Notes under the pieces: model-generated
Database searches by the model: none
The model's input: only the letters and a program-made list of their open reading frames with translations
Told to the model about the DNA's origin: nothing
Position numbers and translations under genes: made by a program
Part shown: positions 11,631 through 22,198 of the stretch, in pieces
Layout of the letters: the number at the start of each line of letters is the position of its first letter
Numbering within the stretch: the first letter of the stretch is position 1
NCBI RefSeq assembly: GCF_033568475.1
Contig: NC_133123.1
Span: 18,648,622-18,712,621, forward strand
Reading direction: 5' to 3'
DNA: 64,000 bases
From: Henckelia pumila
Lineage: Eukaryota; Streptophyta; Magnoliopsida; Lamiales; Gesneriaceae

Positions 11631-14362
11631 ATGACAATCAGTAATGTTTTCCTTCAATGTAATGGAAAGTGGATGCGGGATGAGCACGATGTTTTCAAAT
11701 GGTCTTCACATGAAAGTTGTAAATGAGATTTAATCACAGTGGACAATGAGACATGCAATTTCAAATCCTTTAAGAATGAGGTTGTTAACATTCTGGATTT
11801 GGCATGTGATATTAACAGAACCAAATTCAGCTATTTGCCGATTGTTCCTAATTGCCATCCTCCTCCCTTTTATATTAAGGATGATAGAACTCTGCGTGCG
11901 TACCTTTACTTTGGTGCCCCAGACAAGAGACCTGTGCTGAATGTTATGGTGGAAGAAGAGGAAGTGAACGTTGGACTGGACAACGAGGTGCATGCATTTG
12001 AAAGCACTCAGCACCTCAGTAATGATAGCATGACATTTAATAACATCGCTAATTTTGAACAATCATTTGATGTTTGTGACAGATCGATGGATGAAACTGT
12101 TGGGGGGATCAATCGTACTGGGAGGAATTTGTTGTTAGATGGAGATGATACATGTGGCAATTGTAAAGTCGCTGATTGTGGTAGATCATGCAATGAAATG
12201 TGGGGTCTTGATGGTGAAGACGAGGATCGTGACAGATCGTTGGATGTAAATGTTGGGGGGTTGAATCGTAATGACGAATACTTCGATGGAGATTTTGTCA
12301 TTCCTAACTAGAATGATAAGGAAACAACTGAGAATGTCAACATGTCTTGTCCTGTGGCGGGGTTGAATCATAATGATGAATACTTTGGTGGAGATTTTGT
12401 CATTCCTAACGAGAATGATAAGAAAACAACTGAGAATGTCAACGTGTCTTGTCCTGTGGGGGGGTTGAATCATAATGATGAATACTTTGATGGAATTTTT
12501 GTCATTCCTAACGAGAATGATAAGGAAACAACTGAGAATTTCAACGTATCTTGTCCATTCGAATAACTTGAAGATCCTTTAATTTTAGGAGAACCTTCAT
12601 TACACCAGCAGCAATTAAGACGGTCTGAGTCCGAGCCGGAAGGGTATCTAAATGGACATCGGATCCGTAAGAGAATTCCATTGGTAGATAGAGCTGAGTC
12701 ATGTGGCAATGGTACCTACTCATTCCGTGATGGATCTAACATTTCAATTGGGCAGGTATTTTCCAATAAGGCAGAATTTCAAATTGAATTGTCCCGACTT
12801 GCAATAAAGTAATCTTTTGAGTTCAAAATAGTGAAATCTAACAAGTCCGTGTATGATGTTTGATGTGCTGCTGATAGTTGTACTTGGAGGATTCGAGGTG
12901 CAAAGAAAGATCCACACTCATCATGTTTTAACGTTCGAACATATTGTAACATTCACACTTGTGATTTGATGCGCATGACTATAAAAAATCGACAGGCTAC
13001 TTCTGGGTTAGTGTCAGCTGTGTTGCTAGAAAATTTCGGTAGTCAAAGGACTACACCTGTGCCGAAATCAATAATCACAATGATGCGTAATCAGGGAGTT
13101 CAAGTATCATACTTCAAGGCACGTAGAGGTAAAGAACTGACCCTTAACACCATGATGGGCGATTCTGTTGAGAATTTTAGGAAGTTGCCATCATTTTTGA
13201 AAATGGTTGAGAAAGTAAATGTTGGTAGTTTCACGGATTTAGAAGTCGATGAAGAAAAAAGATTTAAATACATGTTCTTGGCATATGGTGCATGTATTAC
13301 GGGATACAAATTCATGAGAAAAGTTGTCTGCATTGATGGTACATTCTTGAAAGGAAAGTATGACGGTGTGCTACTTGTAGCAACCGCACAGGACGGAAAT
13401 CACCACCAATTTCCCATTGCATGGGGTGTTGTCGACAAGGAAAGCTCTGAGTCATGGTCTTGGTTTCTAAGCAGATTGAAAATCATAGTAGAGGACGACG
13501 ACGAATTGGTGATAATATCAGATAGACACCAGGACATCATAAATGCAGTTGCATCTTTATACAATCGTGCACATCATGTGTTTTGTATGTGACACATGTC
13601 ACAAAACATCAAAGGCAAGAGCAACAAAAAAAAGGGAGCTGCCGAGCTATTCATTCGGGTGGCAAAAGCATACAAGGAAAGTGATTTTGATTCCTTGTAT
13701 ACAGAATTGAGAGAGAGATTTTCAGAGGTTGCTAAATATTTGGAGGATAACACTTCTCCCGAAAGGTGATCTAGAGCGAAACAAACCGGGAACCGTTATT
13801 CCATCATGACCAATAATGGAGTGGAATCAATAAATGGTAGGTTGCGTGAGGAGAGGGAGCTTCCAATAATTGCATTATTGGAAGCACTGCAAAGAATCAC
13901 ATCAACCTGGAGAAGTAAATATCGTCAAGAAGCGGTTGCATCAACTACACATCTCACACCAGCGATAGAGTCGATCGTTCGTGAGAATTTCATCGTTTCT
14001 AGAAAATATGAAGTAATTGAAGCAACTGAGGGGAAGTATTGCGTGTACGGTAGCACAAGCAACGAGTTAGTTGATTTACAGAGTAAATCTTGCACATGCC
14101 GTAAATTCGACATTGACAGGATTCCATGTTCACATGCCATTGCTGCTGCCTACAAAGCAAATATTTCTGTTTATGATTTTGTACAGATTATTACACCACA
14201 CGTTATTGGTTAGAAGCATATACGGACCCTGTCTATCCAGTACCAGGTGAATGGACAGTGCAGGAGGAAATATTGGTGCTGCCGCCTCTAGTCATTCCCC
14301 GACGTGGACGGAAAAAAGTAAAAAGAATACCTTCAGTCGGGGAGTATGGCAGAAGACGTTGA
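11631..14362 (+). pseudogene. MURA-like MULE transposase, nearly complete but with seven stops
   Basis: One reading frame runs from ATG 11631 (just after the acceptor tttatag) to about 14187, then shifts and ends at TGA 14360-14362. Order: an N-terminal domain; three 34-residue repeats (12261-12563); the MuDR DNA-binding region (about 12740-12960); the MULE DDE transposase domain with CIDGTFLKGKYDG (13330) and ISDRHQDI (13520); and a SWIM zinc finger CTCRKFDIDRIPCSH (14092-14136). The tail is basic. In-frame stops lie at 11724, 12309, 12564, 12810, 12861, 13590 and 13767. The last two replace a Trp by a G-to-A change, and 12861 fits CGA to TGA. Apart from stops and one frame shift the protein is well preserved, so inactivation is recent relative to other elements here. 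In an active element it would cut and join the ends. Confidence 0.9.
12261..12563 (+). repeat. Three 102-bp (34-residue) tandem repeats in the transposase gene
   Basis: TTGAATC followed by (G/A)TAATGA(C/T)GAATAC recurs at 12261, 12363 and 12465, a period of 102 bases that keeps the frame. Each unit encodes a form of LNHNDEYFDGDFVIPNENDK and then ETTENVNVSCPVGG. The stop at 12309 is the only unit in which GAG (Glu) has become TAG. A weaker related unit may precede at about 12100. Confidence 0.9.
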
Positions 14363-14391
14363 TTTTTAGTTGTCACTCATTCAGCATGCAA

Positions 14392-15505
14392 CGACCGATT
14401 AATGTATGGTGTCGACTGTTAATATTACCAACTCGACCGGTTTGTGTAGAGTTTTATTTCTCTTTTCAATCGATCGTTATTCGTTACTAACGAAGCCTAA
14501 TTCATACAGAAGAGTCGGTTGGTATAAAAAAAATATAGAATGGTACAAGTTTGTTAATAAAAAATATTGCTAGCTAAAATTCCACATAAACATAAATGAA
14601 AATTATTACGGAAATATGTTTTGTTGTTTTCAAACGTTAGAGTTTTTCGTATTTATTATTATTTGCATTTTATTCGTATTTAACTTTTGTAGTTTGTGCG
14701 CGAAATACGTGTCGACCATTAATGTATGGTGTCGATTGTTAATATAAACAACTCGACCGCTTTGAGTGCAGAGTTTTAACGAAGCCTAATTCATCCAGGA
14801 GAGTCGGTTGGTAATAAAAAAATATAAAATGGTACAAGTTTGTTAATAAAAATTACTGCTAGCTAAATTCCACAAACATAAATGAAAATTATTACGGAAA
14901 TCTGTTTTGTTGTTTTCAAACATTAGGGTTTTTCGTATTTATTATTATTTGCATTTTATTCGTATTTAACTTTTGTAGTGTGTGCGCGAAATACGTGTCG
15001 ACCGATTAATGTATGGTGTCGACTGTTAATATAAACAACTCGACCGCTTTGAGTGTAGAGTTTTAACGAAGCCTAATTCATCCAGGAGAGTCGGTTGGTA
15101 ATAAAAAAATATAAAATGGTACAAGTTTGTTAATAAAAATTATTGCTAGCTAAAATTCCACAAACATAAATGAAAATTATTACGGAAATCTGTTTTGTTG
15201 TTTTCTAACGTTAGGGTTTTTCGTATTTATTATTATTTGCATTTTATTCGTATTTAACTTTTGTAGTGTGTGCGCGAAATACGTGTCGACCGATTAATGT
15301 ATGGTGTCGACTGTTAATATAAACAACTCGACCGCTTTGAGTGTAGAGTTTTAACGAAGCCTAATTCATCCAGGAGAGTCGGTTGGTATAAAAAAAATAT
15401 AAAATGGTACAAGTTTGTTAATAAAAAATATTGCTAGCTAAAATTCCACAAACATAAATGAAAATTATTACGGAAATCTGTTTTGGTGTTTTCAAACGTT
15501 AGGAT
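14392..15505. repeat. About 3.8 tandem copies of a 290-bp unit
   Basis: Units begin with CGACC(G)ATTAATGTATGG at 14392, 14713, 14999 and 15287, giving periods of 321, 286 and 288. Each contains TCGACTGTTAATAT, an AACTCGACCGCTTTGAGTG box, AGAGTCGGTTGGT, the palindrome GCTAGC and a TTTCGTATTTATTATTATTT stretch. The last copy ends where the sequence becomes GGATTTAGGGTTTAGG. It lies directly downstream of the transposase gene. No coding capacity is seen. Confidence 0.9.
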
Positions 15506-15732
15506 TTAGGGTTTAGGTGTAAAAAAACTTATTGCCTAAATAAAAGATATTATCAAGGAGCAGCAACAATTCTTCTTAACTCGAATCCCATTACTTCTTC
15601 TTCACCACCTATCTCGGCCTTCAAACGGTTTATTCGACGATAAAAAATAAACCATTGATGCCTAAGTCTTCGAAAGCCTTACATTGATTCATGAAATCAT
15701 GCAGGATGAGATAGGCGATTTGGAATAAAAAC

Positions 15733-15951
15733 CTAACACTGCTGCCATCTTGAAGTGAACATGGCGGTAGCAGGCAGCGTTAGGACTCCTCTTGTATTAT
15801 TAGTAATACAGAGGATACGTAGGACTGCAATTAGGACTCCACTCGTATTATTGTAGTTGGATGGAACTTGTAACCCAGGTTGGGTATCATCGGCAGAAAT
15901 CCATACGGGGTGTGGAATGTCCAACATAATAAGTTGATCAACAACAATCAT
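15733..15951 (-). CDS. Possible small gene or exon in the MULE (uncertain)
   Basis: A 72-codon minus-strand open frame begins MIVVDQLIMLDIPHPVWI. A TATA-like box (TATAAATAAAG, minus strand, 16106-16096) lies about 150 bases upstream of its ATG. The second half is repetitive (a TAGGACTCC(T/A)CTTGTATTATT unit is duplicated at about 15780 and 15832), which argues against a conserved protein. I do not recognise it. It could be a short exon of a larger minus-strand transcript or a chance frame. The surrounding 15506-17000 otherwise holds an ATT microsatellite and two copies of ACAACGAGAAAGTGATTGGT (about 16671 and 16701). Confidence 0.25.
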   Translation of the reverse strand: MIVVDQLIMLDIPHPVWISADDTQPGLQVPSNYNNTSGVLIAVLRILCITNNTRGVLTLPATAMFTSRWQQC

Positions 15952-16275
15952 AGTGATAAAATATTAATTATTGTAATTTTGTATTCGAGAGAGGAGAAGA
16001 GTAGAAGAGTAGGTAGAAGACGAAGAAGGAGATAAAGACATGGAAATTTTTTTAATAATGGTGAATATGAATATGAAAAATTAAACGCCTTTTATCTTTA
16101 TTTATAGAAGAAGAAGATTGGGGGGTGAGTGAATAATCATAATCCATACGGTTGAGCACTTTAGCTTTTGTTCCAAAATTGTCCCTACACATTAAAATTA
16201 TAAATAATTAATTTTGAAATAGTCTACATATGTTATTATCATATATTATTATTATTATTATCATATATTATAATA

Positions 16276-16277
<2 letters not shown>

Positions 16278-16312
<35 letters not shown>
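16278..16312. repeat. ATT trinucleotide microsatellite
   Basis: At least eleven uninterrupted TTA/ATT units precede a T run; shorter interrupted units lie just upstream (16240-16277). Confidence 0.9.
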
Positions 16313-16314
<2 letters not shown>

Positions 16315-17006
16315 TTTTTTTATAGCCCCTTATAATCGCCGAATGCATTGAATTATTCCCACATATCGGGTCACGGGTGAGAATGAATCAAATTCCTTTT
16401 TCTTGGAATGTGTATCCGAAGAAGACAGATAGATTCCGATTCCCGTGAAATTAGTCTTGAGAGTAGCATGGTCGAACAGTCAAGTCTTTTGGGGTCCAAA
16501 TCCCATATATTTTTTTTTTGCTATATAAATAGCCATGAAGTTGCGTCCGATAATTATTATTAATTATTAGTCGAATAAAATTCCGAAATAAATGTATTTA
16601 TTGGTAGTTGTTAGTGACCATTATTATGAGAAGAATACAAGAGGTGTCCTAATGTGAATCCAACATTTTACAACGAGAAAGTGATTGGTTCAACATGTTA
16701 CAACGAGAAAGTGATTGGTTGTTCTCCTCAATATTTTTGGAAAGCACCCTTCTCTCCGGGGGAGTGAACGAGAAGGTGATTTGGAAGGTGATTTAGACTT
16801 ATGGAGTTCTTCAATTTTGTGTTTCATTTTCCATATATATATTTTGAATTATTATTTTCCCTTGTCATGTAATCTATGTTTTCGATTAATTGTATTTAGT
16901 AAATAGACAATAGCATATCGATGTTTGACAATGTACTTATCCTTACAATTAAATTGTAATTATTATAAAAATAACATTTTTATTCAGCTTCGAGATAATC
17001 AAGCAT

Positions 17007-17457
17007 TCAATATAACATTCCAATCCAATAACACAAAGTAAACAAAATGAAAATCAACCATGAACCAGCAAGCAAGGACTTAAACTTTCGGTTATCTTTC
17101 TCAGCTTTTTTCTTGTAATCTTCGAGCACGGCCAGTTTCCATTTCAACTCGAGAATTATAGTCATCGCCCTACGACACATCGGCGGATCTTTCCATGCGA
17201 AGAAATTACATCCACCACTCTGCCACGGTAAGGGAGGGTATAGGACCAAAAAATATTAGAACAATATAATGAGCAATAAATTATAAAAAATAAAGATAAT
17301 ACCGTAAAAGTAAAAAAAATTAAAACAGGACTTTCACCCTCCAATTTTTACATCCATGGAACCTCCGACCTGGATTATCACTGGTCCAAGAAACCCTCAA
17401 ATTTGCTCGTAGTCCACATTGACAGAATATCATTCCCCCTTGAGAAACTGAGGACAT
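17007..17457 (-). CDS. GRF-type zinc-finger membrane-anchored protein, two exons, intact
   Basis: Exon 1 is 17457-17338 (40 codons) and exon 2 is 17219-17007 (70 codons plus stop), both in phase 0. The donor is AGG|gtgaaa and the acceptor ggcag|AGT. The protein is 110 residues. The GRF finger spans the intron: CQCGLR, then SWTSDNPGRRFHGCKNW in exon 1, then GGCNFFAWKDPPMC in exon 2, giving the expected C-C-H-C pattern. After it come a charged coiled-coil stretch and a C-terminal membrane helix (SWLIFILFTLCYWIGMLY). This matches the plant At4g04775-like GRF proteins. A TATA-like box (TATAAAT, minus, 17507-17501) sits close upstream. GRF fingers bind nucleic acid in other proteins; the role in a transposon is not known. 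It lies inside the MULE, between the transposase and protease genes. Confidence 0.82.
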
Positions 17458-17586
17458 CGCGATCCTTGGAAGATAATGTATGATTTGGGAAGGTTTGAAA
17501 ATTTATAAAATGATAAGAAAAATTTGAAGTATTTAGAAATGGGTCGAATTATGAAATAAATATATAGCCCGAAAAATTAAATTTAT

Positions 17587-18211
17587 AGCTCAACGTAAAT
17601 CGGTCGACAAAGAAATATATTCGGTCGATCGATCATTATATTCGGTCGGACAGAGGTCGATACGATAGCATGGGCATCCTCTGTGTTTATTATTGGTCAA
17701 ATCATGTTGTATCACATTATATTGAATAGGTTCTGGTCGCACATGATTATTCCAGTCTTAATCCAATGGTGAGAACGATACTTTCTTCTCTACCAAATGT
17801 CGCACTAATCAAAATCTTACATTATGATAGGAAGGTAATCATGTTTATAAATTCGAATAATCACAATCATGACCTTTGAAATAATATGATACAATATCCA
17901 TGGAAAAAATTTCATAATCATGGAATTTAGGGTTTAGGGTTTTCAATTTAGGGTTTAGGGTTTAGCATTATTTGGGGTTTATGGTTTCTTATTGCGGGTC
18001 TGGAGAAACCCGACAACTTCAAGCGCGCATCCCCAAAAAGACACGCTACTGAATCTGGATTCGATTCTTTATCGCTATTTTACTTTCGCGGTATTCGAGG
18101 TTATATAGCAAATTAAAGTACAAATATTCACAGGATTGTCACGTGACCTTCTCATAAATATCAATCGATCACGTCAAATATCAAGTTTTTAACAGTCGAC
18201 AGCCAAATAAT
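17587..18211. repeat. Long direct repeat, copy A (625 bp)
   Basis: Copy A is nearly identical to copy B at 18634-19265. Both start AGCTCAACGTAAATCGGTCG and end AACAGTCGACAGCCAAATAAT. Each carries CGGTCGATCGATCATTATA, CACGTGACC or CACGTGGCC, and a cluster of plant telomere-type TTTAGGG units (17927-17990 in this copy). No reading frame is conserved between the copies. Confidence 0.9.
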
Positions 18212-18633
18212 GATCAGTCGCCTATTACATAGACGCCGACTGGTTAATAACATATACATATTACATAATACTGTAATCTTAATCATAATCGTAAGCAATA
18301 ACGTTATTCATAATCATTACCCAATTGGTTTAGTTGAATAACAAAATTTGTTTTTATATGATGGTTTTTCATAAAAATTAAAAAAAGGAAAAACATATAT
18401 GCTTTCTCTCAAGCAGGACAAATAAATATATATATACTTTCTGTCAAGTTTTTAGAAAAATTTTAGCATATCTCTGATTATTAAATTGTATCGTAATCTC
18501 AGATTAAATTGTATATGATATTTTATTTTTGAGGCCGATGATGCTTGTTAGTTATGACTTATGAGAGGTCAGAGGACTATGGTTAAGCCTATACAAATGT
18601 TGGGGAAATAGAAGTCAAAACAGAGCCTTCTCA

Positions 18634-19265
18634 AGCTCAACGTAAATCGGTCGACAAAAAAATATATTCGGTCGATCGATCATTATATTCGGTCGGACAG
18701 CGGTCGATACGATAGCATGACCATCCTCTGTGTTTATTATTGGTCAAATCATGTTGTATCACATTATATTGAATAGGTTCTGGTCGCACATGATTATTCC
18801 AGTCTTAATCCAATGGTGAGAACGATACTTTCTTCTCTACCAAATGTCTCACTAATCAAAATCTTACATTATGATAAGAAGGTAATCATGTTTATAAATT
18901 CAAATAATCACACTCATGACCTTTGAAATAATATGATACAATATCCATGGAACAAATTTCATAATCATGGAATTTAGGGTTTAGGATTTTCAATTTAAGG
19001 TTTAGGGTTTAGGGTTTAGCATTATTTAGGGTTTAGGGTTTCTTATTGCGGGTCCGGAGAAATCCGACAATTTCAAGCGCGCATCCCCAAAAATACACGC
19101 TACTGAATCTGAATTCGATTTTTTATCGCTATTTTAATTTCGCGGTATTCGAGGTTATATAGCAAAGTAAAGTACAAATATTCACAGGATTGTCACGTGG
19201 CCTTCTCATAAATATCAATCGATCACGTTAGCTATCAAGTTTTTAACAGTCGACAGCCAAATAAT
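18634..19265. repeat. Long direct repeat, copy B (632 bp)
   Basis: Same content as copy A, in the same orientation, about 1047 bases further on. It has more uninterrupted telomere-type units (TTTAGGGTTTAGGGTTTAG near 19000). The 420 bases between the copies (18212-18633) show no feature. After this copy, CGCATGCGCATGCGCATGC (19304-19322) is an alternating purine-pyrimidine stretch. Confidence 0.9.
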
Positions 19266-20021
19266 ATTACTCCAAAGAAGACACGCGTACCGAGGGCTCA
19301 GCACGCATGCGCATGCGCATGCTGTTTGTGCAACCCGAAGATGACACGCAAATCGAGGCATTTAAAAACCGCAATTATATTTATTTTTGTCCCGTTGTTC
19401 ATTTTTTATTTTTTTCTTTTGTCTGTTGGTTACTAGGTTCCCTTTATTATCTTAATGTTATTATGATATTATTATACATATATAATGTTTATAGGCAAAA
19501 TTCGTTAAAAAGGCCGGTACACGCACTCTGAGAGGCTCTGAACTCTCATCGTCTGTCTTTCTTCCTTGACATCTCCCTAGAATAGTATCTATTTTCAAAA
19601 TACGTATTATGGGTTCCATCAATACTGATAGAATTTTTTTCTCATTCCGATATCGTATTATTTTGTGTTTCCATTAGTAATTTGTTTTGTTTTTCTTGCA
19701 TTGTAATGTTAAATAGTATCTATTTTCCACTATGTTGTTTATGTTGGTAATACAAGAAGAGTCCTTACGAACCTTACCTGTGTGTAACTGGGCTTCCATC
19801 AGTAGGGTTTAATTCATTTGTTTTCATAAAGATAATAATAATGATAATAATAATAATAATCGCGTGTAAACAGTACTTACGAAATTACGTTTACGATTAG
19901 TTCACCGAAAAGACGCCAACCAATAATAGCGTATTAATTGAGAACATGCATTCAAAACATCCCATCGCATCGGCTACTCACGATAAGGATGAATACACAT
20001 TTGAAACTTTCAATGTTTGTC

Positions 20022-20029
20022 TATAAATA
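20022..20029 (+). promoter_or_regulatory. TATA box of the 131-residue gene
   Basis: TATAAATA lies 92 bases before the ATG at 20121, within GTCTATAAATAGTGC. A similar GTCTATAAACAGTGC sits at about 20773, ahead of the next transcription unit. Confidence 0.5.
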
Positions 20030-20120
20030 GTGCATTTACGTGTTTACGTAATATTACGTTCTGCTCAAACTATTGCACTCTTTTCTTTATTTTCTTCTCC
20101 TCTCTCGCATTCACTTTCCA

Positions 20121-20516
20121 ATGGCAGGCAAAGGTTCCAACGTCAACCACTACATACAACATGTGAAGAGGATGTACGAAGACTTTGTCTATGAGAAGAC
20201 AATGTCTACGTGGTCGAAGATTGAGGAGCTGAGGATGTACAGACAAGCGCCAATACATCCTCGGCGAATGTCAGACGCCAGAAGACTTGATCGCATAGAG
20301 GAAAAATTTAAGAGGAAGCTCCGCATTTCGAATTCCATGGACATTTTCAAAGATGAAAATGTTCGCCGTTTAATGTTAATGAAAGAGTCTAAACATGTTA
20401 GGAAAATTTTTTACTCTTACAATTTTATGAAAATCGTCTATGATCACCCTAACTCTGACTTGCACTCTTGGGTTGCTGAATGGAAACATTCACTACTTCA
20501 AGAATTAAGGTTGTAA
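20121..20516 (+). CDS. Unidentified basic 131-residue protein in the MULE
   Basis: Open frame from ATG 20121 to TAA 20514-20516. I chose this ATG because it follows the TATA box at a normal distance and lies in CCAATGGC; an earlier in-frame ATG at 20073 would add 16 hydrophobic residues. The protein starts MAGKGSNVNHYIQHVKRMYE and is rich in Lys, Arg, Met and aromatic residues. It is mostly predicted helix and has no Cys/His finger, signal peptide or membrane segment. It holds two similar basic stretches (RRMSDARRLDRIEEKFKRKL and MLMKESKHVRKIFYS). I do not recognise a family. Small basic partners of the transposase are known in maize MuDR (mudrB), but no similarity to that protein is claimed. 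Confidence 0.55.
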   Translation: MAGKGSNVNHYIQHVKRMYEDFVYEKTMSTWSKIEELRMYRQAPIHPRRMSDARRLDRIEEKFKRKLRISNSMDIFKDENVRRLMLMKESKHVRKIFYSYNFMKIVYDHPNSDLHSWVAEWKHSLLQELRL

Positions 20517-20878
20517 AAATTTCATTTTATTATATAAAATTATGTTTCATTAATGAGTTTTTCGTTACACATGCGTTGATAATTCTTGAAACTGTAATGA
20601 AGATAATAATAACAATACAACCTAATTGTCAACAGTCTTAGTTCAAAATATTATATTTAATTATAAACGGTCGTCGATTGTGAATGAAGGTTTACTTCAT
20701 ATAATAAGCGGTCGTCGATGATTTTGCTACCGAATGGAGAATAATTAAATAATAAAGAATGCCCTCGGTTTGTCTATAAACAGTGCTTTATGTCTATGCA
20801 AATCCATCGAATGGTCACGCGACTGTTCGGGTTCCCAAACTCTTCACACTTAACCTACCCTGACTTCTTATTTCTGAT

Positions 20879-20885
20879 TATAAAA
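20879..20885 (+). promoter_or_regulatory. TATA box ahead of the hairpin unit
   Basis: TATAAAA lies 55 bases before an ATG (20940) that opens a 48-codon frame (MSKYGWSKFFKVITHEADYA...) running to TGA 21084-21086. The frame is lost in the second copy of the unit, so it may be only the 5' part of a noncoding transcript. Confidence 0.45.
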
Positions 20886-20962
20886 GCACAACATCTGTGA
20901 TCATTTTGAAACAAACAAATCGAAGGTTAAGTTTACAATATGAGCAAATATGGATGGAGCAA

Positions 20963-21590
20963 GTTCTTTAAGGTGATCACCCACGAAGCAGATTATGCCA
21001 GAAGCCTCGGAATTTTCAGCTTTCTCTTGCCACTCCGAGCAAAGTTTAGCGGTAATACAAATAGAGTTATCTGTCACTCAGATTGAGAGAGACCTATATT
21101 CTATCTTTCACTCAGATTGACAGAGAACTCTCTTTGCATGATCATGGTTCGTGAAAGACATGGTACCCAAAAACTTTGCTCGGAATGGCAGGAAAAATAT
21201 GGAACATTCTCAAGGTGTTGCTGCCTGTTGGGGATATCAAAGAATACCTTAAACTTGATTATGCTATCCTCAAGATTGATCATGGTTCTTTAAGGTGATC
21301 ACCCACGAAGCAGATTATGCCAGAAGCCTCGGAATTTTCAGCTTTTTGTTGCCAGTCGGAGCAAAGTTTATCGGTAATGCAAATAGAGTTATCTGTCACT
21401 GAGATTGAGAGAGAACTATATTATATTTTTCACTCAGATTGATAGAGAACTCTCTTTGCATGATCATGGTTCGTGAAAGACATGGTACCCAAAAACTTTG
21501 CTCGGAATGGCAATAGAAACTGAAACATCCTCAAGGTGTTGTTGCCTGTTGGGGATATCCAGGAATAAATTAAAATTGATTATGCCATCC
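20963..21590 (+). repeat. Two tandem copies of a 322-bp hairpin-forming unit
   Basis: GTTCTTTAAGGTGATCACCC starts copies at 20963 and 21285. In each, TGCCACTCCGAGCAAAGTTT (copy 1, about 21029) or its variant can pair with AAACTTTGCTCGGAATGGCA about 120 bases later (21169 in copy 1, 21493 in copy 2). Copy 1 has one mismatch in 20 pairs. Each unit therefore folds into a hairpin whose stem is roughly the length of a small-RNA duplex. Open frames in the unit are short and not conserved between copies. Confidence 0.7.
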
Positions 21591-21701
21591 TCAAGGTCAT
21601 TTACAATGCCAAATTAACGGGTACAAAAGTAATTATTATTATTTTTTTTGAAAAGTTGTACAAATTTAATTATAATTATACATATTAAATAAAACAGGAA
21701 T

Positions 21702-22198
21702 CCGGTCGATCGAAGGTCCAATCGGTCGACTCCATATAATAATCAGTCGTTGATGATTTTGCTATCGACCAGATTACAATTACATATATCAATTGATTAA
21801 AATAATAGTTTTTATATTCCTCGTCCTCCTAATAATATTCGTACTCATCGTATTAGTTTACAATTATAATTATACATAGTAAATAAATAAAGAATGCCTT
21901 CGGTCGAGTGTGAATAACGTCGGTCGATTCCATATAATAATCGGTCGTTGATGATTTTGCTATCGACCATATTACAATTACATATATCAATTGATTAAAA
22001 TAATAGTTTTTATATTCCTCGTCCTCCTAATAATATTCGTACTCATCGTATTAGTTTACAATTATAATTATACATAGTAAATGAATAAAGAATGCATTCG
22101 GTCGAGTGTGAATAATGTCGGTCGACTCCATATAATAATCGGTCGTTAATGAGTTTGCTATCGACCAGATTACAATTACATATATCAATTGATTAAAA
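21702..22198. repeat. About 2.5 tandem copies of a 199-bp unit
   Basis: Units begin with CGGTCGA(G/T) followed by CGGTCGA(C/T)TCCATATAATAAT and TGATGATTTTGCTATCGACC; starts are at about 21702, 21900 and 22098. A single related copy (GCGGTCGTCGATGATTTTGC) lies at about 20708. The unit also carries CCTCGTCCTCCTAATAATAT. It lies just downstream of the stop codon of the protease gene. Confidence 0.88.

Noticed and set aside
11739..12311. The 190-codon N-terminal frame as a separate host gene
   Set aside because: It is in the same frame as the rest of the transposase, and the stop at 12309 falls inside a tandem unit in which other copies have Glu.
14392..15505. Regularly spaced repeats resembling a CRISPR array
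   Set aside because: Units are 286-321 bases long with no short repeat-spacer structure, in a plant nuclear context. It is a tandem repeat.
17927..19040. Chromosome end or true telomere
   Set aside because: The TTTAGGG units are few, interrupted and duplicated within a transposon repeat. This is interstitial telomere-like sequence only.
20940..21086. B3-like DNA-binding domain from the start WSKFFKVITHEADYARSLGI
   Set aside because: Only a short FFKVI-like start fits. The rest does not match, the frame ends after 48 codons and is lost in the second copy.
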